64,000 nucleotides of DNA, taken from positions 156,856 to 220,855 of the forward strand of contig CM057165.1 of the NCBI GenBank assembly GCA_029962745.1, in the 5' to 3' direction. Made by a program: the position numbers and the translations under genes. The stretch comes from Echinometra lucunter. Its lineage: Eukaryota; Echinodermata; Echinoidea; Camarodonta; Echinometridae. The notes beneath the pieces are model-generated. The model was given only the letters and a program-made list of their open reading frames with translations, was not told where the DNA came from and ran no database searches. This document shows, one piece after another, positions 13,401 through 28,400 of this stretch (the stretch's first letter is position 1; each line of letters starts with the position of its first letter).

Positions 13401-16400
13401 TGACATTTCAAGGTAACAGGAAATTATGATATTCTGAAGATTGACACTGCAATATTTGAGAAAGTCATGGCCTTTTTGTTTCCCTTGTGCTAACATTCTG
13501 TAATTGCATGTTTATCTTCTATTGCCTTTTAATCATATTAATTTCATCTGTTTTCTTCTTTCAAGATCTAGGTCATTGGTAGATTGAATTGAACTATTAA
13601 TTTAATCAAATATTACATGTATTTCTTTTGATATCAGGGCATGGAGCAGCAACAATCTTCCTTGTCTGACTTAGAAGAGAAATTAGCTGATATGAGATCA
13701 CAGTTACATACCAAAGACTTAGAGAATGAGGTAAGAAAATTTGTTATTTTATCTTTAGTGGAGTTATTTTATAAACCTTTTTAAAGAACTGCTGTTTCAA
13801 TCAGTTCAAAATTTAAAGAGGAATTCTCCCAACATATGTAACTTTTTGTTGTTGTTGTTTTCCTTTAATGTATATAAAATGCCTTGTTAATTGACTTTGT
13901 CTCAGGAAAAAAATCTTAAAGCACTTTTTATAATGGGAAAAAAAGTTTGTCCATTGTAGATCTTCATGTAGTTTGTGCATTCCTTACCATGATAGATCAC
14001 TGAATATGTAGATGTCACATTCTTGTATTGCATTGATGTCAGATATTCAAACTAAAATTCTGCAGAAATCATGATTTGAATGTCATCACACAATCTCACT
14101 CATGTATCGTTTTTATGCAAGGTGGACGGTGTGTGAGACTAAATGTACATGTAATCACTTTCAAGCCAATTTTTCTTACCACTACCAAAACTGTACATGA
14201 GTTTAAAGGCTGCTTGTCAAAAGTCTCGTCCCTTGTCTTTGATCGTCTTCTCCATGACTGTTCTTTTACATCGGCTTTCCAGATCCCCTGTTGTTTTGTC
14301 TATGAAGAAACGGGAGGATTGGATGGGAAAAGACGCTGAGTGGGAAAGACGCTAAAGGCTGCGTTCCAAATTGGCTCTGACTTTTGATAAGGTGCCTAAC
14401 ACCAATCACTCAATCATGTTTTCATTGTACACTGTTACTGTTATGTCTTTGACTACAGAGATTGCAGCGCTCAATGGCCAGGAAACAACATGAGTTAGAT
14501 AGGATGAGAGATGAGATGAGAGAAGCAGAGGACCAAACAGATGGGATGGCCAAGCAGAAAGATGATACAATAAAGGTACATCAGAAACACACTTTTACTT
14601 CCAGATAACAGAGTGGATTATCAATGAGTTGATTGTGAGTTATGGTTGTGTGATTGCAGTGTAAAATGAATTGTTTATAAGTGATTGTAAATGGTTGATT
14701 TCGTGGTAAGTAAGAAAAACTATGTATTATGAGCTGTAAGATTTATCAAGATTTTATCAAATTGACTGAATTTTGTTAAGAATTACCAGTGATGTATTAA
14801 AGATTCAGATTTAAGATTTCTGATAGATACTTATTTATTTTCTTCTCAACACTGAACATAGAAATAGGCAAATTGGACTACGTTGCTTGAAACCAAGGTC
14901 CAAAGTTATTTTAAAGCTGTTCTTTAAGTGTCATCTGGATTATTAGATGATTCACTTTGATTCAAGCTGACAATTTTGATTTTTCATTTTTGTTTCACCT
15001 TCTCTTTTATAGTGCATAATGGATCTCAACATAGTAGTGCTATTACCTAATGATTATATTTTGCTTTTGCTTTCTTGTCATTTATAGCTTTTAAAGGACC
15101 AACTTCAAGATGCAAAAGCTAAAGCCAAAGAAAATGCAGATGCCATAGAACAACATTACCAGGTAAATACATACTGTCTTTTTAATTTTCTGTTCTATAA
15201 TGCCATAATTTGCAAAAGTTTAAGACCACCTGGGAATTTGTGGGTATTTCTATTATTTGGAATAAATTATTTTGTCTCTTTGAATAATTACACAATAAGA
15301 TGTTTACTGCAGTGATCAGTAGCACAAGAGTAATGGTATAAGCCTTTTATGCATGCAATGAAAATAAATGTATGTCTGAAAAATGAATATGTTTGACACT
15401 TTCTTTTTTATTTGAGTTATTGCATTATGGAAGGGTAGTCTTAAACTTTTGCAAATGATGGAACAGCATGAAAAGATTCATAATACATAATATATGCTGT
15501 GTTAGAATATGATTGAAAGTTGAACTTCTAAAGAAATGGTCTTCCTGTGTCAGTGAAAAATAAAAGATACTCAGGAGAGCAGTAAGTGAAAATGTATAAG
15601 TTTTGTGAATAGACCTGAACATGAATATCTCTTTGGCTGGTGTTGTGTAGAATATGTGAAGATGGATGGACCTTTCCCTTTCCCTTATACTGGTGTACAA
15701 ATAATGAATGTTTATGAGTGCAATGGAACAATAATTTCATCTTTCACCGAATGAAATATTCTGTTCATTGCACAAATGAAAAAACATTCATTATTTGTTT
15801 TATATGACACCTAAAAATAGATCAAATCGCAATAAATCAATAGCGCTATACGCTAGCGCGCTGTTTGTGGTGCATGCATGCACATTGCAAACGCAAGCGT
15901 TTTACGTACGTAGTGTGCCGGACTCTCGGCGTTCGTGTAGTGGAGCAAATCGTATGGATCCAAGATTGCACGGTAAATGGAGCCACAATTGCACGAATGA
16001 TGACGTCATAGTGCAATGGGACAAATGATCAATATCAAACAACCAATCAAATGACAGGGATCTATTCAGTTGTAATATAAAGGAATCTACGGGACATTGC
16101 GCAGCCTGATCTTCAGTGTATTTATGAAGGAGGGAATCTGTGAAAGGCTCTGAAAAACCATAGCTGTCACAAAGAAATTGTGAAGAATTTGACCGTGAGT
16201 CAGTATATCAGGCTGTGTGCATGTATGCTGTTATTCAGATCCCCCTTAAGGCTCATTCAGATATCCAGTGGCAACCTCCTTCCCCCTCCCCCCAAAAAAC
16301 TCCCCCCCCCCCCCCAGCATCACTTATGATAATGAGGTGTGCATTAATGCATCAAATCAATAATAGTTCATGCTCCAATTAAACAGAGTTTTGCCAACAG

Positions 16401-19400
16401 TTGCACAGACAACCTTGTGACGTTATGTATCATGCTAACTTTATAAGAATTTGGTTGGTCCACAGCTTTATGCCATAAGGAGGCAGAAAAGATAATTTTT
16501 GCCTCTGTATATTTTTTTTACAACCTCATAAACCATTAATTTAACCCCCCCCCCAAAAAAAAAAAAACAACAAAAACCCAAACAAACAAAAATGCAGGGT
16601 TTGCCCCTTTGTGAATGAGCCTTGATTGTTTACAAGTATCATAGCATCTTTCATATGATTTACATTTTTTACTAGAATCTCCTGGATGATGGACAGCATC
16701 AGCTTGATCTGAAGGAGAAGGCCATTCAGAGGCTTACCAAAGGACTTCAAGAAAAGGATAGACTTGTTAAGGTAGGCAATACAAATTGTATCAACTTGTA
16801 AAAAGACATTGCTTAATTTAAAATAAGATGCTTTTTGATTTGTTGATGTGATACTCTTGTTGAGGTGTCTTCTAGGTGCTTTTTTAAAGGTTAGATGAAT
16901 ATTCTCTTGTATTTTGATATGAAACAGATGAGTATATGCGGAAGATCATATTCAGATTTGTATGAAAGAAAGGATACAGAGTTGTTTGCAGTGTGAATGA
17001 TGGAGCTGAAAAGGATCAAGATTTGCTGAGACACAGATTAAGAAATAGCAAGAATGTGTGAAATAATGAAATAGTGTGTGAAGGAAAATAATCACATGTG
17101 GTCGTTGCTAGTGATATTACTTCTTTGATGGCACATATGAGCACTACATCACCTAGTTAGAGTATATTTTGAATATTACCGGTAGATGATTATAAGTGAA
17201 ATGTCTGTGGGGATTGAGTAATAATTTTTTTTATGAAAAGTTTTTTATTACACAGAGGTAATTTTTCAACACACTACAACAATGGGACCAAGATATCAAC
17301 CTAATCAGAATTCTACTGTGTTTTTTCATGGATATATCACTATCACACTTTAGCTTGCATGTCAAATTAATTGAAAGGGAAAAAAAATTGTATTTTTACT
17401 CTATAAAGTGTTATCTGTCCTCTTCACTGCTATTAAAATTCCATCTCTGCGGACATTTCACAGATGAAATTTGATTTGTTCCACTTGACTGAGCAGACAT
17501 AATTGCATGCAGAATACTACTCATTCATGCTTGATTAATTATGCATCAAATAACAATATGTTTGTACGTTGCATTCCCTAACCACTCCCATCCACCATCT
17601 ATTGGTATGCCACAAGTAATTTAGTAAGAGCAGATTTTGCTGATATCTTATCGTCGTAACTCATAGGAAATCAATTTTGTATTTTGAAGTTATTATTTTG
17701 GCAGCGGTAAAGTGAGTTTGATAAATTTTTAGGGTTGTTGTTGTTGAGTTTGCTTTTGTTGTTGTTGTGATACTTCAAATATATCAATTTAGGAGCAGTA
17801 ATTTGAGTTGTACATGTATATCAAAAGCTTTGTGTGGAGTGGATGATAATTTGAGGATGATCTGTAGACTACAAAGGATTTAGTTGTTGGATTGCTGGGG
17901 AGCATTTCATGAAGTGTCTTGTCAGTGATTTGCTCTCGCCCCCACCAGATGCAAGGATTTCAGTAGCTTATAACAGTTGTCAGTTAAAATGACTCTTCAT
18001 GAAATGCTCCCTTGATGTTGAACAGTGATTTATAAATGTGAATATGATTTTGATGATGAAGCTGTGTGAATATAATGCTTGCACTTGTCATCATTTTGGG
18101 TGCAGTAATGTGACTTCAAATCCCTTCTTCTTTAAAAAAAATGTGAAGCTTTGTGTGGATTGGTGATGGTTGTGGAAGGATACATGGATTATGAAGAATA
18201 TGTTTGGTGATCTTTGATGGTGTAGGTTTGCATGATGGTACTGATAACGTGGATGAGGTTTATGGTTCACCATGTTGTAAGTCCTGAAAAGGACTGTGAG
18301 TCAACTTTCCCCAAATTCCCTCGAACTTAACAACAGTCCTTTTCAGGATTTACCACATGGTGGCCTGTAAACCTTATCCACGTTAAGAATATGTTTGTTG
18401 GTTGTAAAGATGTAATGTGTCATTTTAAATATGATTTCCTGATTTTAAGGAGTGACATATTGCTATGAATGTAACAGAGCTGATGAGACTGAGAGAGCTG
18501 TATTGATCTGCATGTTGATGTCACATTTTGCCATTTATTATTTTTCTTGATCACTCATTACTAATCTGTATAGGAATACATGGAACTAGCAAAGAATGCC
18601 AGTTTGCCTGATGTAAGTCTCTATGTGATGTGAATGTTATTGTTCCATCATCATTTTGCATGTCGCATCATCATCTGCATGGTCATCTTTTTATTTCAGA
18701 AACATTCAAAACTATTAATTCATTTGACCATTTTCATGTTCATGTAACATTTATGTTTTGCATTTGGGTCTTCTTTGGGGGTTTGTTTGTTGGTTTGTAA
18801 TGTGTAAGAAACATTGTTTTATCCTTTATAGATAATCAATAATTTATTAGGTGACTGTTTTCTTGACTGTTTTCTTGGAGGTTTCATGGTGCTGTTTTAC
18901 TTGTAATATTTGTTGGTCCTGTTTTTCATTCAGTTGTGGTATTTTATGAACATCTTTTATCCCTTCATAAACATTTCAGGCATGTAGGTTTGTTTCTTGG
19001 CTGATTTTTGACTTGCAGGGAAAATAGTTTCAAAATGGAAAACCCTTAAGTGAGGTTTTACAAACTACAATTCTTCAAGATTTAACCATCCTTGTACATG
19101 CTGTTTTTATTTTAACCACTTGGAGGGATATGTTGCTCATAATGAAATGTCTGTGGTATTTGATGTGATTACTCTATATTATATTTGTCAGTCCCCCCAA
19201 CCACTGTTTTTTTTTCTCATTCTCTTTGTTTAATGGGAATATGGCTTTTTGTTTAATCTGTATCCATTTAATAGAATAGTACTTTAAATGTAGTTTGGAT
19301 TTGTTCAAAGCAGTGCTTACATCATTTGCCTGTGATGTAAAAGAATGAAAATTTCTCTAAGTCAGAATTTCTCAAGTCAGGTTAACTTTCTCTGAACCTG

Positions 19401-22400
19401 TTCCAAACTTTTCTGATATATCAGATATAATTGTACCTGGTATGTGAAATGTAATTCATTCCATGAAAAATATATGGTGGAGTAGACTAATACTGAAATC
19501 ATTTTGTTAGTACAGCTGCCCCCCTCCCCCTCCCCCTCCCCCTCCCCTCCAACTCATTTTTCAGGATATTGATTAACCTACCAGTACTTAAATGACAATA
19601 TATATAACACACAACATGTCCATCTCAATAGATGCTCAAGGCACATACTTACTTATTACTTAATATATTATCAAAACAAATAGTTGTTTAGAGTACTATA
19701 TACCATTTTCAGAATTTAGTTTTCATAGATAGAATGCAGTAAACTCTATGGTTAAATAATTAAGTCACAATTTAGAGCAAACTGCATATTTTTGAGGTAT
19801 TTTAAGGCTGACTTCATCTAAAGTTCACATACATGTACCTGTATAACAAAGAAGAACAATTACACACACAGTGAATGCCATTAACCAGCATGTTTTTATT
19901 AGCTTTGAAAGTTGATCGATTGTATGCTTCAAAAATTTGTAATAAATGGTCCAAAAATCTTGAAAGTATAGTTATTTTCATGACCATAGAAGGCACCACA
20001 TCCATGAAGCATCGTAAGTTTACTCTACAAAATTTATGCGCTAACAAGACTATGCCACATTCTTCAAGTCTAAGCATAATGGGTGATGGGTGCTACAGAT
20101 GAGCAGGTGGTCTTTATTTATAGTTTGCTTTAATAGAGTGGGTCTTTCTATACAGGGGTCGCTAAAGCAGGTTTGACTGTATAATTTTGTTTCATTTCGG
20201 ATACTTGTTTATATTTCCAACCACAGTGACATGTTAGTACTTGGCTTTCATCTTTTAACCCATTCGTGACAGGAATTATTTAAAGCCTTATTTGATCAGC
20301 TTTTATTCTTCAAAATGGCAACACCAACATTCTTATTTTATTGCTACATTTTTCTTATAAAATGTCATGTATCTGAAATGAATATAAATTGACAGAAATT
20401 ATGATGAGAAGCCAAAAAGTTTCCAATTTGCAGGTGAAAACAGTGATTTTAAACCTTCTATCACATTGCCAATTTAAGGATTTAAGTGCTTTATTTCCTT
20501 TAAAAAAGTTTCAGCATCAAAAAACGAATATTGACGCAACCAAAATGGGCACAGTTTGTGTAGAATTTTTCGCTCTTTCTGCTCATGTATTTGTTATGAT
20601 TTTTAGGGCTTTGCATCAAAAGATATTAGGCCAAACCACAAAATGTGGACCTCTGTCACGAATAGGTTAATACATGTACATTTATGTCTGCTCCAGGAAC
20701 TGTCTTGTTACAGTTCCCTGATTCCCCTATCAGGGGAAACATTCTTGTACATCATGAAAAAATGTTCTATATAGACTACACTTACATTATATCTCACAGT
20801 TGGTAATTTTCTGTTGACTGGTGAGCCATTATGCATGTAGTTTTAGTTTTTATTTGATTCTAGTGATGTGTTTTGAATGTAAACCAAGACCTATTTTGAG
20901 TTCTGGAGCAATATGCACTACTGGTAGTGGCCACTTGTGCCAATGTACATGTATATGTAGTGTAAACTCATGGTAGCCAAGTGACCATTTTTCATTGGGT
21001 CTTGTTTTGGGTGTCACCACAAATGCATGGAATGACTGGTTTTTTTTAGGTAGTTCCCCTGATTGATATTAGTTGTGATTCATGAGACTGAAGCTGTTCA
21101 GACTAGAAGTTCAGACAGGAAACCAAACATTGACTCAGCTTGTTTATATAGTAGCTAGCAGACAGAGTAGACAACTGTCATTAGATGTACATGTAGCATA
21201 TCCTAATGTTTTAAGGTGCTTGGAGACATCAAAGAATGAAAGCAAAGAAAAGAAGACACTCATATTTGAAGGGAACTGAATTCTGTGGACCGCCAAATTG
21301 TATATTACATGTATACCAATGTATAGTTTGTGTGACAAAAGCTTATCCATGAGATCATTTACATTTTCCAAAAGTTGAAAAATATGGGGAAAAATGTATA
21401 CATAATAACTACCACAGTGAACATTTATACATAATTTGTAACAAGTTGTAATGCATCCACATGGGTTTCTGATATACTGAGCTTAGAAGTTAGACTAATA
21501 GCAATCTGCAAAGTAATTGTGAATTACTGTAAATTATTATGAGGTGGTTCCTCTTAAAATGGTCCATAATGGTCTATTTTCCAAAGTCCAATGAATTCTG
21601 CACCACACTAGAGTATTAAACCATGTAAAAGAAGTGGTATGTATATTGCTGGGAACACACCAGATAAACCATTGGTGGTTTCAGACAAAGGGAGTAGATA
21701 TTTCTTATCCATGCAGGGTATCTTGAAGGTTCTACTCTCTAGCTTTTTGTTTTACAGATTGGTTTATTTATTTGTCTACAACTGCACGTTCTGAACAACA
21801 ATACTATAAATATCGTATCGAGTATTAAACATTCTTTTTATCTCTCTCTCTCTTTGCTCAGGCTCAGCAGGCTTCAACTGAAAGCATTTTACAAGACCTT
21901 AGGGACAAGCTAGCAGACAGAGATAAAGCTTTACAGGTAAGGAAACAAATAAAAATGATCTATCATTCCTAGTGATACAGTGATAATGTTGTATACCTTT
22001 TATTAATATGGGATGCCAATTTTTCAGGCTAACTGAGTAAACCGAATTCTTGAATAATGATAATATTGATAATATTGATGATGGAGATTTTGGTGATTGT
22101 GATGATGATGATGATGATGATGGTGATGTTGTGGTTACAGTTATTGTTGTTTTGATGGCATTTTTGTTGTTTAGAAAGTAATTAGTAATAATTGAAGTAA
22201 TAATTATATGTGTATGACAAAAAAGTGCTGGGGATAATGTTAATGACAACTGTATTAACAACAATGATCAGGATGCAAATGAGTAAAAGTGTATAATATA
22301 TAAATCATCTATTCTCTGTTTTCAGGAGGCCAATGAAGATAAGATAAAGGCTGTAGATGCTAAAGATGCTGAACTGAGAGCATTAAAACAGAGCCTTAGA

Positions 22401-25400
22401 GATCACCAGAGGGATCTGGAGAGAGCTAACGGTGACATGATGGAAGACGCCAACAGATTAGGGGTAAGTACCATAGAGGTGAGGGAGAGAAAAGGAGAAA
22501 GAAGGAGAAGGAGATGGGGGGGATGGGGAAGAAAGAAAAGAGGAGAAAAGAGAGAAAACAGAAAAGAGGAGATAAGAAAAGGAAAAAAGAAAAACGAAAG
22601 TGAGAAGAGAAAGAGAAAGAGAGAAAGCAATGCGAATAAACTTTGGGTGATTATAAGGAACAGAGATTGAAAGAGGCTCAGCCAGGGGATCAGATGTGAG
22701 GGGGTGCTTTAATAGTTGGAGAAAAGGTGCAGAGTGTGGATTGGGAAGGACATTGATGAAGAAAAATGGTGAAGAAACTAGAGAGAGAGAAAGAAAGATT
22801 CATTAACCATATTACTTCTTGCCCGGATCCATTTTTCAGGAACTTGAAGCTAAAATGAAGGACTTGGATAACAAGAACAAACAACTCTCTGACAGTGTCA
22901 AGGCACTCAACAAAGCTAATCATGTAAGTGACATAACTGGGGCCCTGTTGCATAAAACCTTTGCCAGAGTTTTTTATGGCAAAATTTGAGGAAACTACGG
23001 CAAAAAAAAATTGCCATAGTTTTCCATTACATAAAAATTTGCCAGACTTTTTTTTGCCAGAAAAAAAAGTCTGGCAAAAGTTTTATGCAACGGACCCCTG
23101 ATCTTCGTAACTTGTGCTGGAAATGAATTTACTTCATGTTGTTCCAAAGTATGAATGAACTGCATTCATGTGGAACAAATACCCCCCAATTCTCTCTGTC
23201 AAGAAGTGATCTGGACATAGTAAAATTTGTGAATTAGATGCCTGAAAGTAATCATAAGAAGAAACTAAAGATGATTTTATGTCTGTTTTTCTTTCATTTT
23301 AATGCAGAGCTTAACTTGTGATTGTACTCAACATACAAGATATAATACAGTAACTAGGTAATTTTAGTTCAGGTGTAATTTCACTTTCAAGTTTAGGGTT
23401 CTAAGTAGGTTGTGTAGCAAACCGAAATCAAATGGTCTATTTAACAAAACAAACCTGGTATCATTTACATGATTTAGTTGAAATGAACATTGTTTTGACT
23501 ATATTTTCCATTCACCTGCTCTCCCAATCACAGGATGCTGAGGATAATCACCACCGGTCCCTAGGTGAGAAGGATGCGATCATCAGCCGTCTCCAGGCAG
23601 CCATTGCTGGTAAGGAGAGGGAGCTGGAGGCAGAGAGAGAAGTCCAGCAGAAAAACAGAGAGCGCAACGGAGCAGCTCAGAATGTTGCCATCCAGCAGCT
23701 GACAGAACGACTCAAGGATAAAGATAAACAACTTGAGGTGAGTAGTTGAAGGATGTACCGTACATCTTAAAATCAGTGCGAATCAACATTTAGAAGGCAC
23801 TTTTCAGAATTACGAACAGGGATGAATGGGCATGTTATCCACTGAGGTTTGCGGTACCTCGTCTAGAGGTTTCTGTCCGCATTTGCAAAGTTTCCGAAAA
23901 CCAGAAGATTGTCGACGTAGGCATAAGTTTTATTTGGTATGTAAGGCAACTTTGTTTCTGAAGTCCGTTCTTGCGCATCTCGCAATACATTGCAGGATCT
24001 TTCTTTAGTCATGTAGTCTTGATTTTCATCTGATATTTCGGAATTTTATGATTTTTAGGCTACAAAAATGGCGGCGAGGAATCATCCCTTTTGTAATTCT
24101 GAACAGCGCCCTCTAAATGTTTTGTCACACAGTCTTTAAGTGTAAGCTGAGATTAAGAATATGAAAAGGGGGAGGTTGACTTCATGGTTCTCAGAGGCAC
24201 TACAGGGAGGGTTGGAGCATTCTATTATCCTTCCATTAAAGATGCAAAGTCCAAAAGTCAGATTATCCATTTTCTAACTTGAATAGTCAACAGTGTTTTA
24301 AAACTTTTTTTTAAAAAAATTGAAAAGAAATGTGCTGAATCTGAGTGAAAGTAATTATTCCACACATATTTCTTGTGTTTGTTGATTGCAAATCTGTATT
24401 TCACTTGTTTGTTCATTTGCAACTAATTACAAAATCAGATATTTTTGCTTGCAGTAGCTCTACATCATACGTATAATCTTTCCTCTGTGACTCATTTTTA
24501 TGTTTAGGAGATTGTTGCTGAGCGAGCACAAGTAGCAGCAGCCAATGAGAAAGCTACACAAGATCTCTTACAGACCATCAGGGACAAGGATGCTCAAATC
24601 AAGGTCGGTTAACACAACAAATTCATTCATTTGATATCTTCTTCTCTGTTTTGATGTTTTGTTGACTTATTTATCTTTTCTGTCATTTACATTTACATGT
24701 ATTTATGTTTATACTTTGTGGAACCAGTAACATTCCTGTCTGTAATAACTACACAGCTTTTTTAAACTCTTTTTTGAGTGATGCAAAACAACAAAAGGGG
24801 GGTAAGGGTGGTAAGGGTGGAGATTGAAGGGGTAGAAGCATGAGTATCATGCAAAAGTGACAATGCATGCCCGGTATTTAACGCATAATCTCATCGATAG
24901 ACTTTCCAATAGCACGCATCCCCTGAGCATGATCTGACCAATGCAGTGATGCATAATATATAGCGCACAACTAAGAATTTAAGTGCAACTTTAAGTTCAA
25001 CTTCACTCTTTGTGAAACACACCAGGAATTGATGGGTTCTTGAATTTAGTTCATCAAACTACTTGTACGTCTATTTTTTTCCTCGTATAGGACCTAAATG
25101 ACAAGTACAACCGAGCCCTAGTGGATAAGAGCAATGCACTAAGAGATCTACAAAGACAGATCAATGAAAAGGAATTTGAACTTCAGGTTAGTAGACCATA
25201 TTGTCTACTCAGAGCCAGAAGGGCACTAAGTCATATCATTTTATACAGACTTAATGCCCTTCTGGCTCCAAACAGACAATGTAACCTCACTTCATGGTTC
25301 ATCCCATCAGTGCAGAAATTCCCTTACGCGATGGGAAATGCATTCTCTCATAAATTGAAGAAAAGAAGAGAATTTGTAAAATGCTTCATGATTTCTTCTA

Positions 25401-28400
25401 AACCTATCCAGATGGAAAGGTAACAATAACTCCAGGACAATAGTGTCACAACTGGATTTTTATTAGAAAATCTTTAAAATGCATCATCCTTTTCTGCACA
25501 CAATACATTTAGGGAGATTTTTTCCACTGACGCTACAAATTCATCTTAATAACGCTGGATATACTCACCTTTTCCTGTGAGCATTACTGTTCTAACTCAT
25601 ATATGAGCTTGTTTAATTGCTTCTCAGGACAAAATTTCATTGTGAAACTGAAAATAACTGTGTACTGATAAATCATTCAGTATACCGTTAGACTCAAATT
25701 GTCACATTTTAAAAATTGTAATTAAAAAGCATGAAATTTGTGAACATTTACCAGTGAATGATATCTGTGTTTTGAAGTCTTATGGTTTGCTATTGAATAT
25801 GAACTAGTCAGTGTTATTCTGTTCTTATTGAGAAAGTTATAGAATAAAACAAAAAGAGGAGTTTCATTTGTCGGAATACAAATACATACCTGCCAACTGT
25901 TCCTATTAAATAAGGACAGTCCCTATTTCGGGGGGGGGGGGGGGGAAGGAAAGATTAATTTTCGGCCTTGATGGCCCTGTGTCCTTATTTTTGTTAAAAT
26001 CTTGTCTATGGTAATATATGGGAAATTATATAAGTGTTTGGTACTGCAAAATTGGAAAATAGCATTGAACACAGACATATACTCTGATGAGTGCTGTGTT
26101 CAGTGCTATTTCCCGGTATAGGAAATTCAGGAATGTCCCTGTTTTGACAGTTTTTTAATCACTTGTCCCTATTTCTTGACTTGCAGGGTTGGCAGGTCTG
26201 CAGAAATGATTGTGGGTTTTTTTTTCCTGAGATGAGTGCTGTCATGTCTGTATGCTATTCTTGTTTTCTACTGTACAGAATGCAGAAGAAACCCTTGCAA
26301 GAGCTGATCATGAGCAGGGTACACTGCTGGGAAAGATGAGGAATGCCTTGGCAGAGAAAGACAAGACAATTGAGGTGGGATTTCTTTCTTGTAGGAAGTA
26401 GAGATGAACTTAGAAGACTACAAGTACATTGTACATACCAGGAGAAAGCTGTTGCCTGCACTTGTAGGCTTCATCTATGATATTATGATATCAGTCATGT
26501 TGTCATTATATTAAATTAGGGTAGACCCATTGATTTGAGAAGGGAAAAATCAAGCAAGAGAAAATGAACCTTTATGCTATATTTTCATCATATCTTGGAT
26601 TAGTAGTTAGGAAACTCATTAGCTGGTGTGAATGGAAATGTCCAATTCATTTGTATTATTGTGGAATTATTCATTGATATTTGTATTATGCAGGCCTCGA
26701 CACTAAAAAGGCACCTGGGACTCACAGGGGCCCCCAAAAATTTGTGGTTCCAGCTCCCCAAATTGAATGACAACACATGTAGGGCTCGGAATTTCAGTAC
26801 AGACCCCCTACCACAAAGTTAGTGTGGAACCCTGCATTATGTATGTTAATGTACAATGTTTAGATGACATCTGGGGAAATAAATTCGCTAATCATACTTC
26901 CGATTATGCGTTGATGTGAACAGAAGCTGCTAGAGAGTGGGAGGGAGAAGGACCGATTGTTCTTGGAGATGCAGCAGTCAGCTGTGAGGGCATCACCCAG
27001 CCCTTCGCACCATGCCGAGATGACTAGACTCAAGGATGAAAATGATAGACTCAACAGAGAGATAGATAAACTCAAAGGTGAGGACTTATTCCTCAAAGTT
27101 TAACCCTTTGCCAACTACTGTCAACTACCATCACAATCATACAATGAAATTAAACAATCATAACAATTAGTTTTCTCCTTAAGGAGTGTACCACGGAACC
27201 AAAAAATGCTTAGGATACCTGAGTGATATTTATAGAATAATTACCATCATCAATATCTGCACAGAGGATAATCAGAATTAAAAGGAAATATGAAAAGAAC
27301 AATTTTCTTTTTCTCTATAAAATTGATTCAGCAGGCAACACACCGTTACTGTTTAAGATGTTTTGTATCATAGTTTTGAAAACATGAATATTTTCACCCT
27401 TTCCATGGTCGTGAGTCCACTGTTGTGCTTTGATGGGAGTGACTATTGCCCTAGAAATGACTACATATTACATGTGTGTTCATTTGTTGTAGAGTCTTGT
27501 GCTGTGGCACAGTAGACCTGTGGTTATTCAATAGATTATCAACATTTCATGCACTAATTGTTGTTCCATTCTGCTTTTCAAGAATTGTTTGTTATCAGAG
27601 ACATATTTTGGCTGTAATAATCATCAGCAAATTCATACCTGTCAATTTATATGGGTTCTTTATTAAATCTTCTTGTAATACTAATGGTATAAGTTTGCAT
27701 ACTTTTTAGGGTATGACAATACTTGAAGATATTTTTATGTTATGTGCTTCTCTTTTATCTTTGCTAGACCTTGTAGCGAGACTAAGATCTCAGAAACCTG
27801 ATGAGGATTATGTAACTGCTCTCAAGGAAGATCTGGATAACAAGAATAAACTATTAGCCAAGGCAAAGTGAGTAGAACAAGATTATTTTAATTTTTTGTC
27901 CTGTGCATTTTAAATGGAAGATACATCTACATCATTTGCATATATTTCTGTCGTTGTCATAATCATTATTGTCTTCAACATCTACATAATGATTACTATT
28001 ACCACCATCATTATCTCTCTTGTGTATCACCATCATCACTGCTGTCATAACAATCACCACGAATGACAAACAATGTCATCAAATATAAATGCTCACTGTT
28101 ATTTACAATTATATTTATGTACATATAATACTTGTCCTTTTAGTCAAATGTTCCTTTTGTGATAATTGTTCATTTTCTCATGCCCTATTTTTGCTTTTTT
28201 CAGGGAATCCCTAGAGTCTCTTCAGGATGAGCAACAGGCTGATAGACAGGCTAAGCAGAATGCTGTAAGTTTTTCCTTTTCCACTCTTGTCATGATTACT
28301 AATGATAAGTCGGTCTAGAAATACGTAAAGGAATGTTGTGTAAAGATGCTGTGGTGTCGAGGGCAGCATGCAGTGCTTTCTCTTATGAATGACTGATGCA

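Noticed and set aside
22403..22670. Open frames on both strands over the purine tract
   Set aside because: They come from a GA-rich low-complexity tract following exon 13, with no domain.
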